In this document: positions 1 to 8,458 of the stretch, piece by piece | Numbering within the stretch: the first letter of the stretch is position 1 | Layout: every line of letters starts with the position of its first letter | Assembly (NCBI GenBank): GCA_016286385.1 | Contig: JAEESO010000007.1 | Location: forward strand, 27,869-91,868 | Reading direction: 5' to 3' | Length of the DNA stretch: 64,000 nucleotides | Origin: Bacteroidales bacterium | Lineage (GTDB): Bacteria; Bacteroidota; Bacteroidia; Bacteroidales; UBA932 | The notes under the pieces: generated by a model | The model's input: the letters and a program-made list of their open reading frames with translations, nothing else | The model's database searches: none | Told to the model about the DNA's origin: nothing | Position numbers and translations under genes: made by a program

Positions 1-403
1 TATCTATGGCACTCTGCAGAAATGCGTAATCCTTGTCTTCCATGGCCGTGAGCATGCGCCTGAACAGATTTGCCATGAACACTGCGTCGTCAAACCAGAA
101 ACTCTGAAGATGGGGTTTGGAGGCACGGAGGACCGGATAGGAGGCGTCCTTGAGGAAACTCATTGAGAATGACCCCATATAGCCGTGGCAGCAGTTGTAG
201 TGCTTGAGAAGGATCCTCTTGCTTTCAGGGACTATGATAAGCTGCCCTGGGCCTATTAGGTAGTTCATCCCGTCAATATCGGCCAGGGCCTCTCCTTCCG
301 ACAGGAAGGCATATACATAGCGGTCCAGAATGTATCCGCTGATGTCTACAGGCTCCGTGTAGCCCTCAATCTTCAGTTCGTGAATTGTAATACCTGATTT
401 CAT
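1..403 (-). CDS. AraC-family transcriptional regulator, N-terminal part (cut by window edge)
   Basis: The reading frame opens with ATG at 403 and stays open to the window edge, giving 134 residues. The visible part has the beta-rich, cupin-like pattern of AraC-type sensor domains in Bacteroidales (a Y-L-I-G-P-G-Q-L-I-I-V-P strand-turn-strand near residues 49-60, then a segment rich in aromatic residues and helix). The helix-turn-helix that would prove the family lies beyond position 1, so the call is by similarity of the N-terminal domain only. The ATG lies one base downstream of the stop codon of the DUF5686 gene, so it is the distal gene of the lipid/envelope operon read leftwards from about 5266. 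Its target is unknown. Confidence 0.5.
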   Translation of the reverse strand, partial: MKSGITIHELKIEGYTEPVDISGYILDRYVYAFLSEGEALADIDGMNYLIGPGQLIIVPESKRILLKHYNCCHGYMGSFSMSFLKDASYPVLRASKPHLQSFWFDDAVFMANLFRRMLTAMEDKDYAFLQSAID

Positions 404-404
404 A

Positions 405-2888
405 CTAGAATTCTACATCCAGTCCTATATTAACTGTAAAGTTCTTTCCGTCTTCGCGGGGGTGTGTCACCCTCCAGTATGCGTCTACGCGTAGGATGCG
501 GAAGATGTTTGAGATGCCCACGCCAAGTTCCACGTAGGGGACTTCCAGTGTCTGGAGTTTCATGTTGTCCGGCACTATGAACATTCCGTGGTTGCGGTCG
601 TTGGCCTCAGTTAGAGTTCCCCATGCAAAACGGGCGGTCACAACTTCCCTGAGGTCAAGTTTTTTGAGGAGAGGAATCTTTCCAAGGAAGAATCCGTTGA
701 AATTGTGAACGTAATAACCGGTGAGCCAGCGGTCCGACGCAAACTCGAAGAAGTCCATACATGAGAAGGCCGATTTATCCAGGAAATACGACTGGTTGCC
801 CTCGTGGAGTTTGAGGAGGGTATAGGGGACCGATCCCCAGATGGCACCGCCCTGCAGCATGAATTTTCCAAATCCCACGGCCGTGGAAGGCACTTTCCAG
901 GTTATCTGGGCCTCTGTCTTGATGTATCCTATGTCTCCTTCGGTTATGCCCGGGATACCGCCGTAGACATCGAGTGTTATGACGGGGTATTTGGTGAAGA
1001 GGTAGTGCTTTAGGAAGTAGCCGCGGCTTACTCTCTCGTCAAAGGAGAAGCGGAGCTGCCCATGGACCTCGTTGGTTGAGTAGCTGTCCTGGATCTGGCC
1101 ATCCTCCCTCCTTATGTATTTCACAATGTCGTTGCCCCAGATGCGGGACTGGGTAAGTTGGAGGACGGAGTTAATCTCACGGCAGAATTCGTGGTCGTAG
1201 TGGATATCCAGGCTCCGGACCATATTGCGCTTGCTGCCGATGTCTTTGGCCAGGATGGAAGAGAAGACGTTGGGAACTGAAAACACTCCTGAACCGCTGC
1301 CAAACTGCTTGTAGTCATAGGTGGCGGTGACAAAGAGCTTGCGTGTCTTCTCCCTTCCAAGCATCCATTCAAGGGTGGCTTCGCCCTTTACTCCCTTGTC
1401 TCCGAATCCGTAGGCTACGTATCCTCCAAGGCGGAGTTTCTCATTCCATTCCTTGAGAGTGCGGCCCCCAAGCTGGAGCCGGAAGCCTTCCTGACCGGTG
1501 TAGGAGACTGTGCGGGCCCATCGGCCAAACTCAAATTTCCAGGGCTTTACTTCCACATAGTTGTTCACAAGGGTCCTTGCAACCCCGTACGTGCCCTTGT
1601 AAAGGTTCGTGCCCTGGAAGGTTTCCACCATCTCATAAATGCCCTGCTCCCTTTCAGTGAGCTCGTACGGGCGGGCATCGGCCCAATACTCCTCATCCCC
1701 GCCGGTGACGTCCCTCATCACCACAGCTTCCGTGGATGTGAGAGCGTCATGGTCTGTTATGGGGCCGATTTCCGGCACCTCATATTTCATGTTGCGGTTG
1801 GCAAGGAAGGAGACCAGCTTGGATTTATCGCTGACGCTGATGGAGAAATCAATGAACAGGTGCTCTTCATCGTAGAACCAGTGACCGCTGGGGAGGCGGC
1901 GGTTCACGATCTCAAAGTTGATGTGACGGATCCAGTTTACGTTGGAGGAAGGTGAGAGCTGGGCGTGGACGCTCCTTATGCCAAAATCCTCGGCATCAAA
2001 CTGCATCTCTCCGTCAAGTGTGGGGGATGTGACAAGGCTCTTGGGATGGAAGCGTAGGACGTACGTTTTTCGGCCTTCTACCTGCAGGCTGTCAACAAGG
2101 AAATAGTTGTAGAATATATGGGAGGACGCTGCTGCAGGGTTGGGGATTTCCAGGTTGAAAACGCCAATTGAAGGCTTGTAGAAGTTGGTCTTGAGGAGGT
2201 AGGAGCCCGTGAACTGGCGCACTACGTTGTCCTCTTCCAGGCCGGAAATACGGCTTGCGCGCATGACTTCCCTTATCCAGGACGGATTCTCCGAGTGGTA
2301 TACGTCAGAGACGTTTTCCGATATCATCACGGGGATGAAGGGCTTGCCAGTTATGGCCGATGTATCGGCATACTCCCTTATGAAGCCCACGTTCTTGTCC
2401 AGGACCTTGAGCTTCAGGAAATCCTCCATGTTGGTTACATCGAACTCTATCTTGGAGTAGAGGTGGGAACTCCAGTCAGGGCCGGCGTCCGGGTCATTCT
2501 TTGCAAGGGACTGGTCCAGCTTTTTGAGGACTGACTTGATATAGCGGTCGTCGGGCTTCACTATTGCTGCGTCCAGCTGGCGCTTGTCCGGGAGAAGGTG
2601 GAAGTTTATCTCAGAGAAGGCGCCCTTGTTCACCTCTATTGAAAGGGGCTCGTATCCAAGAAGCTGCGCCGTAAGGACCTTGGCGTCAGGGGAGCGCGTC
2701 TCTATGCTGAACCGCCCGTCCAAATCGGAGGTTATGCCGATGGTAGTGCCGTCAAAGTAGATTCCCACAAAAGGGAGAGGCTCTCCGGTTTCTGCATCAT
2801 ATACTCCGCCTCTTACACGCGTAGACTGTCCGGCTGCGTTAAATGCAGCCAGAAGCACTATGAGTGATATCAGAAGCCTCTTTATCAA
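405..2888 (-). CDS. DUF5686 outer-membrane protein with carboxypeptidase-regulatory-like domain
   Basis: An 827-residue protein with a signal peptide (residues 1-20, ending A-A-G-Q). A carboxypeptidase-regulatory-like beta-sandwich follows (about 25-105, with the G-x-V-x-D-x-x-T-G-E-P-L-P pattern common in Bacteroidota outer-membrane proteins), then a long DUF5686 region. The C-terminal third is rich in alternating aromatic strands and ends in F, as expected of an outer-membrane beta-barrel. The molecular function of DUF5686 is not known. The start is unusual: the only codon that keeps the complete signal peptide is TTG at 2888, which overlaps the TGA of the upstream SDR gene (TTGA). That argues for translational coupling. 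The downstream AraC-type gene starts one base after its stop. Confidence 0.8.
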   Translation of the reverse strand: MIKRLLISLIVLLAAFNAAGQSTRVRGGVYDAETGEPLPFVGIYFDGTTIGITSDLDGRFSIETRSPDAKVLTAQLLGYEPLSIEVNKGAFSEINFHLLPDKRQLDAAIVKPDDRYIKSVLKKLDQSLAKNDPDAGPDWSSHLYSKIEFDVTNMEDFLKLKVLDKNVGFIREYADTSAITGKPFIPVMISENVSDVYHSENPSWIREVMRASRISGLEEDNVVRQFTGSYLLKTNFYKPSIGVFNLEIPNPAAASSHIFYNYFLVDSLQVEGRKTYVLRFHPKSLVTSPTLDGEMQFDAEDFGIRSVHAQLSPSSNVNWIRHINFEIVNRRLPSGHWFYDEEHLFIDFSISVSDKSKLVSFLANRNMKYEVPEIGPITDHDALTSTEAVVMRDVTGGDEEYWADARPYELTEREQGIYEMVETFQGTNLYKGTYGVARTLVNNYVEVKPWKFEFGRWARTVSYTGQEGFRLQLGGRTLKEWNEKLRLGGYVAYGFGDKGVKGEATLEWMLGREKTRKLFVTATYDYKQFGSGSGVFSVPNVFSSILAKDIGSKRNMVRSLDIHYDHEFCREINSVLQLTQSRIWGNDIVKYIRREDGQIQDSYSTNEVHGQLRFSFDERVSRGYFLKHYLFTKYPVITLDVYGGIPGITEGDIGYIKTEAQITWKVPSTAVGFGKFMLQGGAIWGSVPYTLLKLHEGNQSYFLDKSAFSCMDFFEFASDRWLTGYYVHNFNGFFLGKIPLLKKLDLREVVTARFAWGTLTEANDRNHGMFIVPDNMKLQTLEVPYVELGVGISNIFRILRVDAYWRVTHPREDGKNFTVNIGLDVEF

Positions 2889-3679
2889 GAATACAGGGCG
2901 TTTATGAGAGAGAGTTTCCAGCTTTCGGGCAGAATCCGTGCCAGAAGGCCCACGGCCTTGTAATCCAGGCGGGGGATTACCCTTACTGCCATCTTTTTGC
3001 GTTTGAGTTGCTTAAGGATAGCCTTTGCTATTACCTCCGGCTTCATGCCGCCAAGCTCATCCTTCTCAATCTTGCGGAGGTTTTTCCTCAGGCTTTCATC
3101 ATACGGAGTGCCTTCTGAGGCATTGACTTTCCTGGCCTGGGTGAATCCGGTTGCAACGTCTCCGGGGAGGATGCTGCAGCATTGGATGCCTGTGCCTTTG
3201 AGTTCCATCCTGAGGCCTTCTGTAAGTGAAAGCATTGCCGCTTTGGCCGATGAATAGAAGACCTGGAAGGGGAGCTGGAGCACGGCCATTACGGACGTAA
3301 CCGTGATGATGCGCCCGTGGCCCTGCTTACGGAACACGGGAAGGCAGGCCTGGATGGTCTTGAGGGCACCAAAGTAGCAGGTCTCGAACTGAGCCCTGGC
3401 GTCTTCCTCCGTGGTGTACTCTACCGGGCCATAGATGCCGTTTCCTGCGTTGCAGATGACGGCATCTAGCCGGCCATCGGCCTCAAGTATCTGATCAACA
3501 GCTGCCTTGAGGGTGGCGGCGTCATTGACGTCCAGTTTTATGGGAACTATGCCGGGATGGGCCTCTGTGGCCGTTCCGCGCCTTGAGCCGGCATAGACTT
3601 TCATGCCTGCATTGGCCAAAACCTTTGCCGTTTCCGCGCCAATTCCACTGCTGCCGCCGGTGATGAGTACTATTTCCAT
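2885..3679 (-). CDS. short-chain dehydrogenase/reductase (SDR)
   Basis: A 264-residue classical SDR oxidoreductase using NAD(P). The cofactor motif T-G-G-S-S-G-I-G lies at residues 7-14 and N-A-G at 77-79. The catalytic serine is near 129 and the Y-S-S-A-K (YxxxK) pair at 142-146. The substrate cannot be read from sequence. Its neighbours are an acyltransferase and a CDP-alcohol phosphatidyltransferase, so a lipid or acyl-chain carbonyl substrate is a reasonable inference. The gene overlaps the acyltransferase gene by 10 bases at its start and the DUF5686 gene at its stop, so it is internal to one operon. Confidence 0.85.
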   Translation of the reverse strand: MEIVLITGGSSGIGAETAKVLANAGMKVYAGSRRGTATEAHPGIVPIKLDVNDAATLKAAVDQILEADGRLDAVICNAGNGIYGPVEYTTEEDARAQFETCYFGALKTIQACLPVFRKQGHGRIITVTSVMAVLQLPFQVFYSSAKAAMLSLTEGLRMELKGTGIQCCSILPGDVATGFTQARKVNASEGTPYDESLRKNLRKIEKDELGGMKPEVIAKAILKQLKRKKMAVRVIPRLDYKAVGLLARILPESWKLSLINALYS

Positions 3680-4530
3680 AATTGGCTTCTGTTTATGAAG
3701 TTATGGGGGACGGGGATAGAGTATACGCTGTCACGGAGGAATTGTTTGAACTGATCCTCCGGGATGGCTTTCTGGGCTTCAACGCTTATTGTGGGGCCGA
3801 TAATCACGCGCGGGTGGCTGCCCTTCTTGTTGAAAACCTCATGGAAGAGGCGTGTGAAGCGCAGTTTGTAGTGGATGAGGCCAAGAAGGTAGTAGAACAT
3901 GGAATTACGGTCGGCAAACCTTATGGGCACTATAGGAACGCCGGCCTTGCGGATAAGTCTTATGGCGGCATCCTGCCACTCCCTTTCACGGATAATCCAG
4001 CCTTCGCGGGGTTTTAGATCGGCCACGGCACCGGAAGGGAAAAGGATGAGTGGCTCTCCGCTTTTTATCTGTAGGAGGGCGCTCTTTACTCCGTTTATGC
4101 TGGTGGATGTGGTTTCCCTTTTTGTGGTGGTGGGATTCACTGAGATGAAATTGGGCTCCAGGCCCTTGATCCAACTCAGGAACTCATTTACCATGGCCTT
4201 TGCTCCGGGACGTTTGTGGCCTATGAGGTCTACCAGGCATATCCCGTCAAGATGGCCGTAAACGTGATTTGCTATCACTATGAAGGCACCTTCCGGAAGG
4301 CTTTCAAGGCGTTCGGGATTACCCACGGCGAAATCCACCTGGGCATAATCCAGAATGCCTTTTGCAAAGTCCGGCCCCGGTTTGGTCCCTTGCTTCCACA
4401 CGTAGTCGTGGAGTTCATTCACGTGGTCAATGCCCGTGAATTTGAGGGCCAGCCTGAAAAGAATCTTCCCCGCTTTTCCTTTGAAAACCGGGGAGAGTTT
4501 TACGGCGTCTTCTGGAGTTATGACCTGCAT
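3670..4530 (-). CDS. lysophospholipid acyltransferase family protein
   Basis: A 286-residue PlsC-like acyltransferase. The catalytic histidine block is N-H-V-Y-G-H-L-D (H89, D95), with the one-residue-longer spacing also seen in Bacteroidota 'hemolysin-type' acyltransferases (N-H-P-x-G-x-L-D). The glycerol-phosphate binding motif appears as F-P-S-G at 164-167 and a P-I-V-P-I block follows. It would acylate a lysophospholipid, or another acceptor such as an ornithine-type lipid, at the inner membrane. It sits between a CDP-alcohol phosphatidyltransferase gene (6 bases upstream) and an SDR gene (10-base overlap), which supports a role in membrane lipid assembly. The exact acceptor is unknown. 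Confidence 0.8.
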   Translation of the reverse strand: MQVITPEDAVKLSPVFKGKAGKILFRLALKFTGIDHVNELHDYVWKQGTKPGPDFAKGILDYAQVDFAVGNPERLESLPEGAFIVIANHVYGHLDGICLVDLIGHKRPGAKAMVNEFLSWIKGLEPNFISVNPTTTKRETTSTSINGVKSALLQIKSGEPLILFPSGAVADLKPREGWIIREREWQDAAIRLIRKAGVPIVPIRFADRNSMFYYLLGLIHYKLRFTRLFHEVFNKKGSHPRVIIGPTISVEAQKAIPEDQFKQFLRDSVYSIPVPHNFINRSQLWK

Positions 4531-4536
4531 CTTGCT

Positions 4537-5241
4537 CTAGTCCTTCTTAATTGGATCCTGCTGGTTGAAATACTTGAGGTCCTTGAAGAAACTTACTATA
4601 TAAGCTGCAAAGATTGCAAGTGCCGCAGCTACGGCAATGTAATCGAACAGGCCCACCTGGAAGTCGTTGTGGAAGATGGTGATGGGCTTTTTCCACTGTG
4701 AGAGCCAGGGGATGTAGATGAAGCAGATGTTTACGATGATAAGGATGAGGCGGAACTCCGTGGGACCCATTCCGGCGTATGTGAGGCGCATTTCACCTTT
4801 GAGGTGGCAATCTATGTAAACGTAGATACTGAGCATGAAATAAGCCACCAGGGCAAACATTGCAAAGCTCATGTTCACAAGGGGACTGAGGCCCACTCCC
4901 ACAAACATTATGGTTTCATTGATAACATCTACGTTGTGGTCAATGTAGAAGCCGTAGGTTTTGCGCTGGGTGTTCCTTACGCGTGCCAGGGAACCGTCCA
5001 GGGAATCTCCGAACCAGTTGATCACAAGGCCCAGGCAGGAAAGCCACAGCCAGTTCAAGTTAAGGTTTGCAAGGGCGTAACCCGTGGCCATTACGATGGC
5101 GCCCAGAAAGCCCACGAATGTGAGCATGTCTGAGGTAACCCAAGAGGGCATACGCTGTGCCAGCCACACCAGTACTTTCTTCTCCAGCGGGTTAAGAATT
5201 GAAGTTTGGATTCTTGCCGCCTGTTTTTTGTCTTCGGACAT
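4537..5241 (-). CDS. CDP-alcohol phosphatidyltransferase family protein
   Basis: A 234-residue multi-spanning inner-membrane enzyme. The family signature is complete: D79, D82-G83, A86-R87, G97, D101 and D105, in the D-x2-D-G-x2-A-R-x9-G-x3-D-x3-D arrangement that binds the CDP moiety and metal. About six hydrophobic segments flank it. It would transfer a phosphatidyl group from CDP-diacylglycerol to an alcohol acceptor. The acceptor is not clear, and a different gene (50120-50812) looks like the serine enzyme. It is the first gene of the leftward lipid operon. A TATCTTTG box on the minus strand (5273-5266) lies about 24 bases upstream of the ATG. Confidence 0.85.
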   Translation of the reverse strand: MSEDKKQAARIQTSILNPLEKKVLVWLAQRMPSWVTSDMLTFVGFLGAIVMATGYALANLNLNWLWLSCLGLVINWFGDSLDGSLARVRNTQRKTYGFYIDHNVDVINETIMFVGVGLSPLVNMSFAMFALVAYFMLSIYVYIDCHLKGEMRLTYAGMGPTEFRLILIIVNICFIYIPWLSQWKKPITIFHNDFQVGLFDYIAVAAALAIFAAYIVSFFKDLKYFNQQDPIKKD

Positions 5242-5265
5242 AGGTTTAAGTTATATATTAACTTA

Positions 5266-5302
5266 CAAAGATAAAAAATTTCCGCAGAAAACGCTAACTT
5301 TG
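5266..5302. promoter_or_regulatory. divergent promoter region with two TAnnTTTG boxes
   Basis: Two Bacteroidota -7 elements point away from each other between the lipid operon and the DUF5715 gene. TATCTTTG on the minus strand (5273-5266) serves the gene starting at 5241. TAACTTTG on the plus strand (5295-5302) ends only four bases before the ATG at 5307. No clear -33 TTTG is visible for either. Confidence 0.6.
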
Positions 5303-5306
5303 TGCT

Positions 5307-6017
5307 ATGAAACCTAAGTCAGTAGTTCTCCTTGCAGGTTCGGTGGTACTTTCCGGCCTTGTCCTATATGCATTTTTCAATGTCCGCAGCTGCGTCCGCG
5401 AAAAGCGCTGGCTGGCTCTTGGGCCCATTGAGAATCACCCTGTGCGCATCTATGATGTGAAATACGCCCGTGAATTCAATGACATGAATGATGTCCAGCT
5501 AAACGTGGCCCAGGCCATAGGCGTGCCGCCCGTGAAGGACAGGGAAGAGGCGGAAAAGATGAAGGACAAACTGGTTCTTCTGGAGGACTGTGAACTCTAC
5601 GAGATCCGGGAGCTTACCCATTCCATCCCGTATCTGGTGCCATCGGCCAAGGATCTGTTGGATGTTATCGGCCGTAATTTCCAGGATTCCCTGGCGTCCC
5701 ACGGCCTTAATCCCAACAAGCTGGTAATCACTTCCGTCCTGCGTACGGAGGCCGATGTAGCAGCCCTTCGGAAACGTAATACAAACGCCTCTGAGAACTC
5801 CACGCACCGCTACGGCACCACATTTGACCTGTCCTATTGGCGATATGTTAAGGTTGAGGAACTCCGCGGCCGTCCGTATGAGGACGTCCCTCCGGAGTAT
5901 CTTCGCGCCGTCCTCGGCCAGGTTCTTCGTGATATCCACAATGAGGGCCTCTGCTACATCAAGTACGAACGTAAGCAGAACTGCTTTCACATTACTGTGA
6001 GAACTAAAGGGAAATAA
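5307..6017 (+). CDS. DUF5715 family protein, M15-like zinc peptidase candidate
   Basis: A 236-residue protein with one N-terminal membrane segment (residues 5-24) and a soluble, presumably periplasmic, domain. Known DUF5715 proteins have no assigned activity. The sequence S165-T-H167-R-Y-G170-T-T-F-D174 matches the SxHxxGxxxD zinc signature of M15 D,D-carboxypeptidases, and a late C-F-H-I near residue 229 could supply the third ligand. A peptidoglycan-cleaving role is therefore likely, but it is inferred. The start ATG lies four bases after the -7 box, so the message should be leaderless or nearly so. No hairpin with a plus-strand T-run follows the stop. Confidence 0.7.
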   Translation: MKPKSVVLLAGSVVLSGLVLYAFFNVRSCVREKRWLALGPIENHPVRIYDVKYAREFNDMNDVQLNVAQAIGVPPVKDREEAEKMKDKLVLLEDCELYEIRELTHSIPYLVPSAKDLLDVIGRNFQDSLASHGLNPNKLVITSVLRTEADVAALRKRNTNASENSTHRYGTTFDLSYWRYVKVEELRGRPYEDVPPEYLRAVLGQVLRDIHNEGLCYIKYERKQNCFHITVRTKGK

Positions 6018-6131
6018 AAAAAGAAACGTCGGCCTTCACAGGCGGACGCTCTACTAACCACATAATTAATAACACTAAAACTAATAACCAATAGATTGAT
6101 TCCACTGAGAGAACCTCGCTTCCTCAATCCG
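6012..6131 (-). ncRNA. candidate small RNA with own promoter and terminator
   Basis: On the minus strand a full promoter (TTTG, 19-base spacer, TACCTTTG, with the -7 box at 6143-6136) is followed about 85 bases later by an intrinsic terminator. The terminator stem is C-G-T-C/G-A-C-G plus G-C-C-T/A-G-G-C with one symmetric mismatch and a 4-base loop (6048-6027), then a T-rich tract (6026-6012). Transcription from about 6130 would give an RNA of about 115-120 bases. No convincing reading frame lies between promoter and terminator. The longest start, an ATG about 40 bases before the hairpin, runs through the stem. It does not match a family I can name. Confidence 0.5.
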
Positions 6132-6135
6132 GATA

Positions 6136-6166
6136 CAAAGGTACTGCAAATTTTTGGATTTGCAAA
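6136..6166 (-). promoter_or_regulatory. promoter of the small RNA candidate
   Basis: Reading the minus strand: TTTG, then 19 bases, then TACCTTTG (6143-6136). This is the same layout as the tRNA and L25 promoters in this window (ATTG/TTTG, 19 bases, TACCTTTG). It points left into a stretch with no protein gene. Confidence 0.6.
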
Positions 6167-6426
6167 TTTTTTCAAAAGATTTTTTACAAAATTTTTTCAA
6201 AATATATCTAAAGTGTTGATAATCAGCAAGAAAATAATTTGGCGTTCTCCGAAACTGTCCGAAATATGGTAAATTGTTAGATAGTATTTCTATATTGATT
6301 ATCAATGTGTTAAAGAATATCGAAACCCTTCGAAATAATATAACGTGTTTCAAATTAAAAGTGGATTGTAAGCAAAAACTTACAATCCGTAACTTTTGAG
6401 TATTTTGAAAATTTCAATCAGAAATA
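6150..6426. other. AT-rich intergenic stretch
   Basis: Very AT-rich DNA between the small RNA promoter and the DUF1295 gene. It holds runs of A and T, a separated inverted repeat (TTGATAATCA at 6216-6225 and TGATTATCAA at 6296-6305), and the hairpin at 6363-6388. I see no gene, no DnaA-box cluster and no tRNA here. Confidence 0.6.
6360..6388 (-). terminator. probable terminator of the DUF1295 gene
   Basis: A perfect 10-base-pair stem (6363-6372 with 6379-6388) with a 6-base loop lies 38 bases downstream of the DUF1295 stop codon on the minus strand. It is followed by a weak T-rich stretch (ACTTTTAATTT). Confidence 0.5.
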
Positions 6427-7377
6427 TTACTTGTGAAAACGTTTGCCAGGAATGAATCTGGACACCTGGTTGCAGTATGCTTCATACTCCGGATACTTGC
6501 CGCCACTGATCTCTTCTGCGAGTGAAGAACTGCCAAGGAACAGGACTACAAGAAGAAGGCAGCCTATGATACTCCAGTTGAAAATGCCTATACCGGCGCC
6601 GATGGAGAACACGTAGAAGCAGATCCAGATGGACTGTTCCCCAAGGTAGTTTGGATGGCGGCTTACACCCCATAGACCCTGGGTGTTGAAACCAAGGTTG
6701 TAGGGCTCCGGGAGCTCTTCAAGTTTCTTGCCGCTATTGATCATGCCCCATTTGGTGGTCTGGAACACCCACTGCTGTTCATCGGCCACGGCTTCCCAGG
6801 CTATGAATCCAAGCATCAGCACTGCCGCTATGATATCTACAACGCCGAAGGGAACGGTGGAATTCATGCTTACCAGGGCGGGGAAGGTGGTCATAAGGAC
6901 CAGGGCGTTCTGGTATACGGAGATGAAGAACAGGTCAAAGAGCATCCAGCCCCAGCGGTTGCCGTTGAAGAACGGCCCCTCACGGAGAACACCCCAGCGG
7001 TAATCCTCTTCTCCTTCCCAGAATTTCCATCTGTATGCGCCTTTACGGGCAAAATTGAAGGTGAGGCGGGCTCCCCAGAGGGTGGCAAGGACTGCCATCA
7101 CTATAAGACGGGCGCTGAAACCGCCGTTGGCGGCAATTACCCAGGTGTAAACAGCGGGCAGAATGCTCCAGATTTTGTCCATCTGGGAATTGTTTCCGGT
7201 GAGTTCACCTACCACGAAGCAGTACAGCGCACTGCATCCGGCAATGATGCCAAGGGTCTTGAAGGTGGATAGTTGGAGATCGTCCAGTGCGGGCCCTACA
7301 TATATATAAAGGAGGGGGCACACAATCAGTGACAGGCCAAGCAATGTGGCAATGAGGGGGATATTCATCTTTTTCAT
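6427..7377 (-). CDS. DUF1295 domain membrane protein (steroid-reductase-like)
   Basis: A 316-residue integral membrane protein with roughly eight hydrophobic helices. The C-terminal half has the steroid 5-alpha-reductase/isoprenylcysteine-methyltransferase-like fold pattern, including a G-L-W-G-V-S-R-H-P-N-Y-L-G-E block near residues 250-263, where the R-H-P-N-Y cluster is the conserved cofactor-binding motif of this superfamily. It may reduce a lipid double bond or methylate a lipid; which one is unknown. The open frame extends further upstream, but I place the start at ATG 7377 because a TATCTTTG box (7390-7383) ends five bases before it and the longer version would overlap the upstream gene. 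Confidence 0.75.
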   Translation of the reverse strand: MKKMNIPLIATLLGLSLIVCPLLYIYVGPALDDLQLSTFKTLGIIAGCSALYCFVVGELTGNNSQMDKIWSILPAVYTWVIAANGGFSARLIVMAVLATLWGARLTFNFARKGAYRWKFWEGEEDYRWGVLREGPFFNGNRWGWMLFDLFFISVYQNALVLMTTFPALVSMNSTVPFGVVDIIAAVLMLGFIAWEAVADEQQWVFQTTKWGMINSGKKLEELPEPYNLGFNTQGLWGVSRHPNYLGEQSIWICFYVFSIGAGIGIFNWSIIGCLLLVVLFLGSSSLAEEISGGKYPEYEAYCNQVSRFIPGKRFHK

Positions 7378-7382
7378 AACCA

Positions 7383-7390
7383 CAAAGATA
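7383..7390 (-). promoter_or_regulatory. -7 box directly upstream of the DUF1295 gene
   Basis: TATCTTTG on the minus strand lies five bases before ATG 7377. It supports that start and implies a leaderless message. Confidence 0.55.
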
Positions 7391-7412
7391 AGCAAAATAT
7401 CTGATAATGAGA

Positions 7413-8366
7413 CTAAAGAAGCCGCTTGCGTAGATTCTCTATCATGTCCACCGTCATCTGATCCAGGGTGAAGGTGGGTTTCCAGTCCCATTCCTCACGG
7501 GCGCAGGAATCGTCCATGGAATCTGGCCAGGACGTGGCGATTGCCTGGCGTACGGGGTCTACCTCATAGCGCACCTTGAGGCCGGGGATGTACTCACGGA
7601 TCTTTGCAAAGAGCTGCTCCGGCTCAAAGCTCATGGACGCAATGTTGAAGGAATTGCGGTGTTTAAGGCGCGTTGGATCTGCTTCCATAAGCTGGATGGC
7701 GGCGTGAAGGGCATCCGGCATGTACATCATGTCCATGAAGGTGCCGGGAGCGATGGGGCAAACGAATTCCTCTCCCTTTACGGCCGAATAATATACCTCC
7801 ACGGCATAGTCCGTGGTGCCGCCTCCGGGAAGTGTGGTATAAGAGATAAGGCCCGGGAAACGCACGGAACGTGTGTCTACGCCATATTTATGGAAATAAT
7901 AATCCGAGAGGAGCTCCGTAGCAACCTTGGTGACGCCGTACATTGAACGGGGACGCTGGATAGTGTCCTGTGGAGTACCTACATGAGGCGTTTCAGGGCC
8001 GAAGGAGCCGATGGAAGATGGCGTAAACACCGCGCAGCCCTTCTCACGGGCAATCTCAAGGATATTCAGAAGGCCGTTCATCTGGATGTCCCAGGCAAGG
8101 AGTGGCTTTCTTTCTGCGACGGCGGAAAGCAGCGCCGCAAGGTTGTAGATGGTGTCTATATGGTACTTGTCCACAATGGCGGCAAGGCCGGCGGCGTCAC
8201 GGACATCGGCAATCTCAGACGGGCCGCTTTCAAGGAGCACGCCCTTGGGCTCTGCGCCCGGGATATAGCCTGCAACTACCGTTGAACCGGGGATTTCCCT
8301 CCTTATCTTCATTGTGAGCTCTGAGCCAATCTGGCCGGTTGAGCCTATGACAAGTACGTTTTTCAT
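7413..8366 (-). CDS. NAD-dependent L-threonine 3-dehydrogenase, SDR (GalE-like) type
   Basis: A 317-residue extended SDR with the NAD motif G-S-T-G-Q-I-G at residues 8-14, serines at 117-118 and the catalytic Y143-G-V-T-K147. Length and pattern match the UDP-galactose-epimerase-like threonine dehydrogenases, not the zinc-dependent Tdh. It oxidises threonine to 2-amino-3-oxobutanoate. The divergent neighbour 92 bases away is kbl, which cleaves that product with CoA, so the two form the threonine-to-glycine pathway. A TAAATTTG box on the minus strand (8393-8386) lies about 20 bases before the ATG. Confidence 0.88.
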   Translation of the reverse strand: MKNVLVIGSTGQIGSELTMKIRREIPGSTVVAGYIPGAEPKGVLLESGPSEIADVRDAAGLAAIVDKYHIDTIYNLAALLSAVAERKPLLAWDIQMNGLLNILEIAREKGCAVFTPSSIGSFGPETPHVGTPQDTIQRPRSMYGVTKVATELLSDYYFHKYGVDTRSVRFPGLISYTTLPGGGTTDYAVEVYYSAVKGEEFVCPIAPGTFMDMMYMPDALHAAIQLMEADPTRLKHRNSFNIASMSFEPEQLFAKIREYIPGLKVRYEVDPVRQAIATSWPDSMDDSCAREEWDWKPTFTLDQMTVDMIENLRKRLL

Positions 8367-8385
8367 ATTCTGCTTAAAGATTGTA

Positions 8386-8434
8386 CAAATTTATTCAATT
8401 TTGGTGGATTTTCAACATAAAAGAGTTAAATTTG
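8386..8434. promoter_or_regulatory. divergent promoters of the threonine degradation genes
   Basis: Opposed TAAATTTG boxes, 8393-8386 on the minus strand and 8427-8434 on the plus strand, lie in the 92-base gap between threonine dehydrogenase and kbl. The shared gap would let one regulator control both genes. No operator repeat is obvious. Confidence 0.55.
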
Positions 8435-8458
8435 AAAGCATAAAACCACTTAATCATC

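Noticed and set aside
6150..6362. Replication origin in the AT-rich gap
   Set aside because: No cluster of DnaA boxes and no dnaA, dnaN or gidA-type neighbours.
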